Assembly: GCF_001188955.3 (NCBI RefSeq)
Contig: NZ_JPRF03000054.1
Coordinates: 1-64,000, forward strand
Direction of reading: 5' to 3'
Source of the DNA: Kitasatospora aureofaciens
Lineage (GTDB): Bacteria; Actinomycetota; Actinomycetes; Streptomycetales; Streptomycetaceae
Length of the DNA stretch: 64,000 nucleotides
The stretch's first letter is position 1, and every line of letters begins with the position of its first letter. Of the stretch, positions 56,778 through 64,000 are shown piece after piece. A program made the translations under genes and the position numbers. The notes under the pieces are model-generated. The model worked only from the letters and a program-made list of their open reading frames with translations. It made no database searches and had not been told where the DNA came from.

Positions 56778-57407
56778 TCAGACCTCCGCCAGCAGCCGGG
56801 CCGCGTGCACCCGACCGGCGTGCTCGACCAGGCTGATCAGCACCTCCTTGCCGGAGGCGCGCTGCCGGGCGTCGCAGAGCACCACCGGCGTACCGGGGTC
56901 CAGGTCCAGCGCGCGGGCGACCTCCTCCGGGCCGTACTCGCTCGTCCCGGCGAAACGGTTCACCGCGACGACGAACGGGATGCTGCGGTGCTCGAAGAAG
57001 TCGACGGCCGGAAAGCAGTCGGTCAGTCGGCGGGTGTCCGCAAGCACCACCGCCCCGAGCGCGCCCTGCGCCAGCTCGTCCCAGAGGAACCAGAACCGGT
57101 CCTGGCCCGGGGTGCCGAACAGGTAGAGGGCCAGTCCCTCGCGGATGGTGATGCGGCCGAAGTCCATGGCCACCGTGGTGGTGGTCTTGCGCTCCACTCC
57201 GTCCAGGTCGTCCACCTCGCGCCCGGCCTCGGTCAGCCGTTCCTCGGTGCGCAGCGGGCGGATCTCGCTGACGGCGCCGACCAACGTCGTCTTGCCGACC
57301 CCGAACCCGCCCGCCACGAGGATCTTGAGCGCGAGCACGGAGTCGGCCGGATCCACCGGATCGGACGGCCAGCGGTCGGACGGGTGGTCAGAGTGCACGG
57401 AGCCCAT
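56778..57407 (-). CDS. cvnD: Conservon GTPase-like protein (CvnD)
   Basis: 209 aa. Walker A GGFGVGKTTLVG (about residues 33-44), TTTTVAMDFG, the switch LFGTPGQDRFWFLWDEL and VAVNRF. Family members resemble small GTPases and act with the other conservon proteins at the membrane. Its start overlaps the DUF742 gene end by 20 bp. Last gene of the operon. Confidence 0.92.
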   Translation of the reverse strand: MGSVHSDHPSDRWPSDPVDPADSVLALKILVAGGFGVGKTTLVGAVSEIRPLRTEERLTEAGREVDDLDGVERKTTTTVAMDFGRITIREGLALYLFGTPGQDRFWFLWDELAQGALGAVVLADTRRLTDCFPAVDFFEHRSIPFVVAVNRFAGTSEYGPEEVARALDLDPGTPVVLCDARQRASGKEVLISLVEHAGRVHAARLLAEV

Positions 57408-57900
57408 GGAGGACCTCCTGGAGGATGCGCTCGTCGGGGAGCAGGGCGGGCGGGACGGGGCGGCTGACCCGGATGAGCCCGGCCGCCAGCAGGTCGCCGA
57501 GCAGCACCCGCACGACCCCCACCGGCAGGTCGAGGTCGGCGGCCAGTTCGGCCACGGACAGCGGCGTGCCCCGGCACAGGCCGAGGATGCGCGCCTGTTC
57601 AGGGCCGACCGGCGGCTCGGGCGCGTCCGGAGAGAGCTCCGGGTCCGGCAGCTCGGACACGACCACGGCGATCAGGTCGAACTGCTGCTCACCGGCACCG
57701 GTCCGCCCCCCGGTCACGGCGTACGGGCGGACCAGCGGCCCGGCCTCGTCGTCGTACCAGCGGGCCCGGTGAGCGGCGGCGAGCGGGTTCCGGGGCGGTC
57801 GGCCGGGATCGGCCCGCGGATGCTCCGGATGTCGCTGGTGGTACGGATGGAACGGGGGCTCCGACCGGTACGGGCGGTCCGGATGGGACACCGTCCTCAC
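57388..57900 (-). CDS. cvnC: Conservon DUF742 protein (CvnC)
   Basis: 170 aa. After a basic, Pro/His-rich N-terminus the DUF742 domain begins at GPLVRPYAVTGGRT and contains a winged-helix-like part (RILGLCRGTPLSVAELAADLDLPVGVVRVLLGDLLAAGLI). GTG 57900 overlaps the roadblock gene stop (GTGA). Confidence 0.9.
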   Translation of the reverse strand: MRTVSHPDRPYRSEPPFHPYHQRHPEHPRADPGRPPRNPLAAAHRARWYDDEAGPLVRPYAVTGGRTGAGEQQFDLIAVVVSELPDPELSPDAPEPPVGPEQARILGLCRGTPLSVAELAADLDLPVGVVRVLLGDLLAAGLIRVSRPVPPALLPDERILQEVLHGLRAL

Positions 57901-58307
57901 CCGCCGTGCACCGTACGGGGCGGGGCGCTCAGGTGCTCGCCGACCCGGCGGACGAGTCTGGCCATCTCGTAGGCGATCAGCCCGAGATCGGCCCGGGCGG
58001 TGGCGAACACGGCCAGGCAGGTACCCTCCCCGGCCGCCGCGACCAGCAGGTAGCCCCCTTCCAACTCGACCAGTGTCTGGCGGACTTCACCGGCGCCGAA
58101 GTGCCGACCGGCGCCCTTGGCGAGGCTGTGGAAGCCGGAGGCGACGGCGGCCAGGTGCTCGCCGTCCTCACGTTCCAGACCGGCCGAGGTGCCCATGGCC
58201 AGGCCGTCGGCGGAGAGCATCACGGCGAAGCGGACCTCGGGGGCGCGCTGGGCCAACTCGTCGAGGAGCCAGTTCAGTTCCCCCGTGCGGTGGGTGGTGC
58301 CGATCAC
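57897..58307 (-). CDS. cvnB: Conservon roadblock/LC7 protein (CvnB)
   Basis: 136 aa. NWLLDELAQRAPEVRFAVMLSADGLAMGTS is the roadblock/LC7 start, followed by GAGEVRQTLVELEGGYLLV. Such proteins resemble regulators of small GTPases. GTG 58307 overlaps the kinase stop (GTGA). Confidence 0.92.
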   Translation of the reverse strand: MIGTTHRTGELNWLLDELAQRAPEVRFAVMLSADGLAMGTSAGLEREDGEHLAAVASGFHSLAKGAGRHFGAGEVRQTLVELEGGYLLVAAAGEGTCLAVFATARADLGLIAYEMARLVRRVGEHLSAPPRTVHGG

Positions 58308-61207
58308 GGCTGGTCTCCTTCGGGTCGGGCGTCGGGTCGGAAATCGGGTCGGACACCGGATCGGTGGTCGAATCGGTGGACGAGTGGGTCGTCGGGTCGG
58401 TGGTCAGGGCGGTGGTCGAATCGGTCGCCCGGTCCGCCGGAGGGGCCCCCGTCGAACCGCCGGTCGGGCCGCAGGCCGCGCGCCCACCCGCTCTGGAAGG
58501 CGGACAACGCGGCCCGCGCCGCCTCCGGGCTGCGGGTCGCGGGCCCCGCGCCGGCCCGGCCGGAGGCGGTACGACGGCTGCGCGGGGCGGCTTCGGCCGG
58601 GGCCTCCCTCAGCTGCGGCACGAGACTCGCCTGGCGCACCCGCCGCGGCAACTCCTCAGGGGCGTCTGCAGATTGCCGCTCGCCGGGCGGTGCCGCGGTT
58701 GCCGTGCGGTACGGCGGCGGCGAACCGGGCTGCGGACGCGAGGTGGCACCCGGGCCCCCGTCCGCAGCCGGTCCGGCCGTCCGGGCGCCCGAGGCCCGGA
58801 CGGGGGTGCGGCGCACCGGCCCGGGGTCGCCGCCCCGGGTGCCGAAGGGCAGCAGCGCCCCGCCCTCCGGCGACGGCCCACCCGCCGCCGGAAGCTCGAT
58901 CTCCGTCACTCCGCCGGCCGGGAAGGCCGGGGCCGGTCCGGACTGAGGCCACGCCGCGGGTCCCGGAACCGGCGTCGGCCCCGGCGTCGGAGCGGGAGCC
59001 GGAGTCGGAGCCGGAGCCGGAACCGGCGCTGCGGCCGGGGTCGGAGCCGGACCCGGGGTCGGGGCAGAAGCCGAGGTCAGAGCCGGAGCCGGAGCCGCAG
59101 CCGCGGCCCCGGCAGGCTCGTCCGGCACGTAGGAGGCGTCCAACTCCGCTGGCAGTTCGAAGCCTTGCCCCTGCCCCTCCCGCCCGTCGGCCAGCAGTTC
59201 GGTGGGCAGCAGGACCACCGCGGTGGTGCCGCCGTACGCGGAGGTCACCAGCGAGACCCGCACGTCGTGCCGCCTGGCCAGCCGGCTGACCACGAACAGG
59301 CCGAGCCGGTCGCTGTCGAACAGGTCGGTCTGCTCGGCGGCGGCAATCCGCCGGTTGGCGGCGGCGAGCGCGGCCGGGCCCATCCCGAGGCCGCGGTCCT
59401 CGATCTCCAGCGCGTAGCCGTTGCCGACCTGTTCACCGCGGATGTGCACCCGGGTGTGCGGCGGGGAGAACCCGGTGGCGTTCTCGACCAGTTCGGCCAC
59501 CAGGTGGGTCAGGTCGGCGACGGCGTGGCCGACGACGGCGGCGCGCGGCAGCGGGTGCACCTCGACCCGGGCGTACTCCTCGACCTCCGAAACGGCCGCC
59601 CGCACCACGTCCACCAGTGGGACGGGCCGGCGCCAGGCCCGGCCGGGCGCGGCGCCGGAGAGGATGATCAGGCCCTCGGCGTGGCGACGCATGCGGGTGG
59701 TGAGGTGGTCCAGCCGGAACAGGTCGGCCAGCTCGGACGGGTCCTCGGTCCGCCTCTCCATGGTGTCCAGCAGGGTGAGCTGGCGGTGCACCAGGACCTG
59801 GCTTCGGCGCGCGAGGTTGACGAACACCCCGGACACCCCGGACAGCACCTCGGCCCGTTCCACCGCCGCCGTGACGGCCGCCCGCTGCACGGTGCCGAGC
59901 GCCCGGTGCACCTGGCCGATCTCGTCGTCGCGACCCACCGGCCGAGGCGCCTCGGCCTCGATGTCCACCTCCTCCCCGGCGCGCAACTTCCGGAAGGTGG
60001 CAGGAAGTTTGCGGCCCGCCAGGTCGAGCGCCGCGTTGCGCAGGCCGGTCAGCTCGGTGACCAGGCCGCGGCCGATCTGCACCGAGATCACCAGTGAGGC
60101 GACCACTCCGAGCAGACCGAGCAGCACGGCCATCCCGGCCGGAGTGAACAGGCCCAGTGCATAGGGGTTCTGGCGCTCGGCGGCGATCCGTCCGGCCCGG
60201 TCCTCTACGCCGCGCAGCCCGTCGGTGACGTTCCCGGCCACCACCGCCCACCGGTCCGCCGGGACCGCGGCGACGGCGGCCCGGCCGTCGGCGGCGGTAC
60301 GGACCTTCTCCTCGTAGCCGACCAGCTCTCGGTGGTCCGGCCCGGCGGTCAGGGCGAGCAGTGCGTCCCGATCGGCGGATCCCAGGTCGGCGACCGCACC
60401 CTGCTCGAACTCACGCCGGGCGAACGCCACACCGGAGAACTCGCGCAGCTGGTCGTCGCCGAGCCCGCCGGAGAGCTGGGCGGAGCGCAGCAACGCGTCC
60501 TCCCGGGCCAGGAGTTCACGGGAGCGGGCCAGGTCCGGCAGCACCCGGGTGTCGGCACCGGCCCCACCGTCCTGCAGCGGCGCGACGGCACCGGACACGG
60601 CCAGCGCCCGGTCCACCGCCTCGCTGTACGCCGCGTACGCCTCGGGCCAGCCGACGCTCCGGGCGAGCACCCTGCCGCGCAGCCCGGGCAGGGCGGCGAG
60701 GGATTCGCCGAGGGCGTCCAGCCGGGCGGCGGCGTCGGCGCCCAGACCCTGGGCGTCGGCACGGTTGTAGCCCTCGCCGGGGTGGCGCGGGTCGGGGAAC
60801 AGCGGGGCGAGCGCCCGGTCGGTGGCGGCCGCGGCCTCGCGCAGGGCACTCTCCCGGCCTGCGGCGGGCACGGTCCCCGGGACGAGACCCGGCCCGGCCA
60901 GCAGCTGCCCGGCGGCCGCACGCTCGGCCTGCAGGTCGGCGACCGTGTCCGCGACGGGCGTGAGCAGGGTGCGCTGGGCGTCGCGGAGACGCAGCAGATC
61001 CCAGACGCCCTGGGCCGTGGTGACGGTGGCGAAGCCCCAGAGGGCGATGACGGAGACGACCGGCACCATCAGCAGGGCGATGATCCGGGCGCGGACGGTC
61101 CGAGGACGCAGCCCGCGCAACCAGGGGCCGGGGCGCGGTGGACGGGCGGGCGGTCCGGCATGGGCACCCCGGCGGGCGCCGGGGGCGGTACCGCGGTCTT
61201 CTCGCAT
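58304..61207 (-). CDS. cvnA: Conservon sensor kinase with a NIT domain (CvnA)
   Basis: 967 aa. Membrane segment 1 (IIALLMVPVVSVIALWGFATV, about residues 41-61), an external NIT (nitrate/nitrite-sensing type) helical domain (about 65-345), membrane segment 2 (MAVLLGLLGVVASLVISVQIG), a HAMP-like linker, a degenerate phospho-acceptor region and an ATPase domain (LVAELVENATGFSPPHTRV, DRGLGMG, GLFVVSRLA). The last 270 residues are Ala/Pro/Thr-rich (PAPAPTPAPAPTPGP) and probably unstructured. First gene of the cvnABCD operon. Confidence 0.92.
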   Translation of the reverse strand: MREDRGTAPGARRGAHAGPPARPPRPGPWLRGLRPRTVRARIIALLMVPVVSVIALWGFATVTTAQGVWDLLRLRDAQRTLLTPVADTVADLQAERAAAGQLLAGPGLVPGTVPAAGRESALREAAAATDRALAPLFPDPRHPGEGYNRADAQGLGADAAARLDALGESLAALPGLRGRVLARSVGWPEAYAAYSEAVDRALAVSGAVAPLQDGGAGADTRVLPDLARSRELLAREDALLRSAQLSGGLGDDQLREFSGVAFARREFEQGAVADLGSADRDALLALTAGPDHRELVGYEEKVRTAADGRAAVAAVPADRWAVVAGNVTDGLRGVEDRAGRIAAERQNPYALGLFTPAGMAVLLGLLGVVASLVISVQIGRGLVTELTGLRNAALDLAGRKLPATFRKLRAGEEVDIEAEAPRPVGRDDEIGQVHRALGTVQRAAVTAAVERAEVLSGVSGVFVNLARRSQVLVHRQLTLLDTMERRTEDPSELADLFRLDHLTTRMRRHAEGLIILSGAAPGRAWRRPVPLVDVVRAAVSEVEEYARVEVHPLPRAAVVGHAVADLTHLVAELVENATGFSPPHTRVHIRGEQVGNGYALEIEDRGLGMGPAALAAANRRIAAAEQTDLFDSDRLGLFVVSRLARRHDVRVSLVTSAYGGTTAVVLLPTELLADGREGQGQGFELPAELDASYVPDEPAGAAAAAPAPALTSASAPTPGPAPTPAAAPVPAPAPTPAPAPTPGPTPVPGPAAWPQSGPAPAFPAGGVTEIELPAAGGPSPEGGALLPFGTRGGDPGPVRRTPVRASGARTAGPAADGGPGATSRPQPGSPPPYRTATAAPPGERQSADAPEELPRRVRQASLVPQLREAPAEAAPRSRRTASGRAGAGPATRSPEAARAALSAFQSGWARGLRPDRRFDGGPSGGPGDRFDHRPDHRPDDPLVHRFDHRSGVRPDFRPDARPEGDQP

Positions 61208-61324
61208 GGGTGTGGGGCCTTTCGGGCAGGGGCGTGGGGGCGTGGGTAGAAGACGGGGTTCGGGCTGGCCGGGCCGACAGGCAGCACGGGGCCCATGCGG
61301 CGCAGGGCTCAGGCGGCGCAGGGC

Positions 61325-62218
61325 TCAGGCGGCGCGGTCGTGGCCGTACGGGTCCGGTCCGTACGGGTGCTGTCCGTACGAGTCGAGGCCGTGCGGGTCG
61401 GCGGGCGCCGCGCCCGGGAGGTCGGCCTCCGGACCGACGGCCGGGACGGGGAACTCCTCGACGGCCAGTTCCCCCGCCGCCGGGCCACCGGCCCGCTCCT
61501 GGGCGGTCGGGGAGAGCGCGACGAAGGCGGAGGCGAGGAAGAGGAACGAGCCGAGGCCGACGGCGAGCGGGAAGACGAACTCCATCGGACTGACCCCGTC
61601 GAGGTCGGTACGAGCGGGATCCAGCTGGACGTGGACGGCGGCCATTCCGATGTAGTGCATGCAGCTGACGGCGAGCCCCATGCCCAGCGAGGCGGCGGCG
61701 GCCGCGTACACGTTGCGGATGGTGACGGCGGCCCAGAGTGCGGCGGTGGCAGCGCCGACCGCGACCAGCACGGACAGCGCGACCGTTCCCGCGTCGTAGC
61801 GCAGCCCACCGTGCATGCGGACGGCGGCCATGCCCAGGTAGTGCATCGCGGCGACGCCGACACCGGTGGTGACTCCGCCGCCCAGCAGGGCGAGGCCGCG
61901 GTGCCGGCCGTAGCAGACCACGGTCAGGCCCAGGCCGGTGACCAGCACCGCGACCAGCAGGCTCACGACGGTCAGCGGCACGCTGTAGCGGAGCTCGGTG
62001 CCGTCGACGGCGAAGCCGAACATGGCGACGAAGTGCATGGTCCAGATGCCGCAGCCGATCGCGGCGGCGGCGGTGAGCAGCCAGTTCCGACGGGTGGCGC
62101 CGGTGGCGGCCAGGCCGCGCAGGGTGCAGCGCAGACCGAGGGCGGCGCCGGCACAGGCCATCGCGTACGAGAGGACGGGTGTCAGCCACCCGAAACTGAA
62201 GTGGTTGAGGGTGCCCAT
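61325..62218 (-). CDS. MHYT-domain integral membrane sensor protein
   Basis: 297 aa with seven predicted membrane segments. Three copies of the MHYT motif are visible: MHFVAMFG, MHYLGMAA and MHYIGMAA, with the Met and His residues thought to bind a metal (proposed copper) and sense O2, CO or NO. There is no GGDEF or EAL output domain. A tyrosine/glycine/proline tail (DSYGQHPYGPDPYG) ends it. Same strand as the conservon, 117 bp upstream of it, so it may be part of the same system. Confidence 0.88.
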   Translation of the reverse strand: MGTLNHFSFGWLTPVLSYAMACAGAALGLRCTLRGLAATGATRRNWLLTAAAAIGCGIWTMHFVAMFGFAVDGTELRYSVPLTVVSLLVAVLVTGLGLTVVCYGRHRGLALLGGGVTTGVGVAAMHYLGMAAVRMHGGLRYDAGTVALSVLVAVGAATAALWAAVTIRNVYAAAAASLGMGLAVSCMHYIGMAAVHVQLDPARTDLDGVSPMEFVFPLAVGLGSFLFLASAFVALSPTAQERAGGPAAGELAVEEFPVPAVGPEADLPGAAPADPHGLDSYGQHPYGPDPYGHDRAA

Positions 62219-62581
62219 GGGACCTCCGGTCGACCGGTCGGGCCCGGGGCGGTCAGCGGTGCGCCCGGGCACCCCGGTCGGGCGGACTGCATGCGGCAGG
62301 CATATGCGTGGCGCATGTGCGCTTCCGACCTGGGGTGCGTGGGACGCTATCGAGCGACTGGAATCGCCCAGACGAAGATCTGAAAAGCTGCACACGCAGC
62401 CGGGGCGATGTGTTCGAATGGCCCGGTCGTGTGCCCGGGGAGCCGGTCGTCCGCCGGCGAACGGCGAACAACGAACAGATGACAGATGACAGATGACAGA
62501 TTTCGAACTCTGTCATCTGTTAGCTGTCATCTGAAAGTTGAACGCGGAACCCCGGACGCTGAAGCCCGCAGTCCCCCTCCG
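62219..62581. other. Intergenic region between the MHYT and P450 genes
   Basis: 363 bp without a gene. It must hold the promoter of the MHYT gene, but I see no clear -35/-10 pair, and it contains palindrome F (62462-62540). Nothing else is recognisable. Confidence 0.5.
62462..62540. repeat. TGACAG-family palindrome, copy F
   Basis: GCGAACAACGAACA leads into three ACAGATG heptamers (from 62475) and a final ACAGA. ACAGATGACAGA (62489-62500) and TCTGTCATCTGT (62509-62520) are perfect 12-bp arms around TTTCGAAC, followed by another TGTCATCTG. It lies about 40 bp past the stop of the P450 gene on the minus strand. Confidence 0.9.
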
Positions 62582-63946
62582 TCACCCCACCGGCGAAACC
62601 CGCACCCGCATCGCGCTCGCCGCCCGGAGGGTGATCCCCTGCGCGAGCGCGACCCGCCGGTCCACCACCTCCACCTCGAAGTCCCGCAGCAGTACCCCGA
62701 GGGTCAGCACCGACTCCAGCATCGAGAAGTGCTGCCCGATGCACGCCCGCGGCCCGCCCCCGAACGGGAACCAGGCGTACCGGTGGCGCGCCTTCTCGGC
62801 CTCCGGCAGGAACCGGTCCGGGTCGAAGCGCTCCGGCTCCGCCCAGTGGTCCGGGTGCCGGTGGGTCACCAGCGGCGCCACCACGAGCTGCGCCCCCGCC
62901 GGGATGACGTACCCGTCGATGACCGTCTCCTCGACCGCCCGCCGCCCGACCAGCGACGCCGCCGGGAAGAGCCGCATCGCCTCCTTGAGCACCCGGGTGA
63001 TGTAGGGCAGCCGCTCCAGGTCCGCCGCCGTCGGCGCCCGCCCGGCCAGGACGGTCCGCGCCTCCTCCTGGGCGAGCTTGCGCTGCTCCGGGTGCTTGGC
63101 CAGCAGGTGCAGCGCGAAGGCCAGCGAGGTGGCCGTGGTCTCGTGCCCGGCGAGCAGGAACACCAGGACCTGATCCCGGAGTTCGGCCGGATCCAGCCGC
63201 TCGCCGTCCTCGCCGCGCGCCCGCCCGAGCAGGGTCAGCAGGTCGTCCGCGTCCTCGTCGCCGCCCCCGCGCGCGGCCCGCTCGGCGATGATCCGGTCGC
63301 ACACCTCGTACAGCGCCCGCTGCGCCGCGAGGCCGCGCCGGTTGCCCGGCGTCGGCCAGGTCCGCGGGAGGCGGACCGGCGCGAAGCCGCGTTCCATGAT
63401 GTACTCGCCGACCGCCGGGAAGCTGCGGTTCACCACCTCCACCGCTTCCTCCACGTCGGCCCCGAAGAGGATCCGCGCGACCGCGCGCAGCGCGAACCGC
63501 GACATCTCCTCCGCCGCGTCCACGACCCCGTCCGGCACCGCCCGCCAGCGCTCGGCGAGCGCCTGCGCCTCCTGCGCGAGCGCGTCCGCGTACCCGTCCA
63601 CCCGGCGCCGGGTGAACAGCGGCTGGATGAGCCGTCGCTGGCGCTGGTAGACCTCGTCCTGGCTGGTCAGCAGCCCGTTGCCGACGCTGGTCCGCAGCTC
63701 GTCGTAGAAGTTGTTCTCCTTGCGGAAGTTCGCCACCTCGCTGCCCAGCACCTGGTGGACGCCCTCCGGCGAGAACACCCCGTAGAACTCGACGCGCAGC
63801 CCGGGCGGCCCGGCCAGGAAGCGCACCACGTCCCCGTGGTCGCGCCGGGCCGCGAGGTAGGTGCGCAGCGGACGGCGGGTGAGGTCGAAGAGCGAACCGA
63901 CCAGGGGGTTCCCGGCCGGTCCGGGTACGGCGGCTGCGGTGGCCAT
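62582..63946 (-). CDS. Cytochrome P450
   Basis: 454 aa. I-helix motif LLAGHETTATSLAFAL, ExxR in LKEAMRLFP, PERFDPDRF and the haem loop WFPFGGGPRACIGQHF with the Cys thiolate ligand. A soluble bacterial P450 that resembles the CYP102/fatty-acid-like and long-chain groups more than typical macrolide enzymes; the substrate is unknown. AGAAGGAG precedes ATG 63946. P450 genes often accompany conservons, and this one lies on the same strand just upstream of the MHYT-conservon block. Confidence 0.93.
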   Translation of the reverse strand: MATAAAVPGPAGNPLVGSLFDLTRRPLRTYLAARRDHGDVVRFLAGPPGLRVEFYGVFSPEGVHQVLGSEVANFRKENNFYDELRTSVGNGLLTSQDEVYQRQRRLIQPLFTRRRVDGYADALAQEAQALAERWRAVPDGVVDAAEEMSRFALRAVARILFGADVEEAVEVVNRSFPAVGEYIMERGFAPVRLPRTWPTPGNRRGLAAQRALYEVCDRIIAERAARGGGDEDADDLLTLLGRARGEDGERLDPAELRDQVLVFLLAGHETTATSLAFALHLLAKHPEQRKLAQEEARTVLAGRAPTAADLERLPYITRVLKEAMRLFPAASLVGRRAVEETVIDGYVIPAGAQLVVAPLVTHRHPDHWAEPERFDPDRFLPEAEKARHRYAWFPFGGGPRACIGQHFSMLESVLTLGVLLRDFEVEVVDRRVALAQGITLRAASAMRVRVSPVG

Positions 63947-64000
63947 CGGCACTCCTTCTGGACTTCCTCGGCGCTGGCTGCGCGTGGTGACCCCCAACCT

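Overview
The window is very GC-rich chromosomal DNA from an actinomycete of the Streptomyces/Kitasatospora type. The evidence is the strong third-position GC bias (which produces long antisense shadow frames), frequent GTG/TTG starts, ATGA/GTGA translational coupling, TANNNT -10 boxes 7-8 nt upstream of apparently leaderless genes, DmdR/IdeR-type iron boxes, and a conservon (NIT-domain kinase, roadblock, DUF742, GTPase-like). I see no rRNA, tRNA, phage, transposase or CRISPR array.

Layout. 1-10 kb: a partial gene, the SbcD-SbcC nuclease pair, small housekeeping or unknown proteins, and a two-domain glycosyltransferase/CDP-glycerol polymerase. 10-17 kb: an EF-hand protein, a PlsC acyltransferase, an ABC exporter, an SDR, then a tightly coupled four-gene cassette (14018-16991) of a 71-aa peptide, an unrecognised protein, a DUF6895-like helical protein and a cytoplasmic serine hydrolase. 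17-26 kb: a LysE exporter with a divergent MocR regulator; an operon of Baeyer-Villiger monooxygenase, alpha/beta hydrolase and SDR with a divergent MerR regulator; an orphan siderophore-binding lipoprotein; and an F420-type reductase with a divergent HxlR regulator. 26-33 kb: a secreted M4 metalloprotease, a Ser/Thr kinase coupled to a glutaredoxin, and hydrolases.

33-50 kb is an iron-acquisition island: a FhuF-like reductase, a divergent FecCD-FecCD-ATPase-binding protein importer, then ATP-grasp / IucA-IucC synthetase / MFS / IucA-IucC synthetase / PLP decarboxylase in the same order as the vibrioferrin operon pvsABCDE. On the other strand lie a diaminobutyrate aminotransferase and a decarboxylase with their own iron box. 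Together these suggest a citrate-based carboxylate siderophore that may also contain diaminobutyrate or 1,3-diaminopropane. 50-54 kb: a CitA/DcuS-type two-component system divergent from dctA. 54-64 kb: an ECF sigma factor sharing a perfect CRP-type site with a secreted protein, the conservon with an MHYT protein, and a cytochrome P450.

The most unusual non-coding feature is a dispersed family of six AT-rich palindromes built from TGACAGA / TCTGTCA units. They lie next to gene 3' ends at about 19.2, 24.9, 38.5, 45.8, 56.7 and 62.5 kb. One is a perfect 58-bp palindrome with no loop. All starts, motifs and repeats were read by eye; no database search was run.
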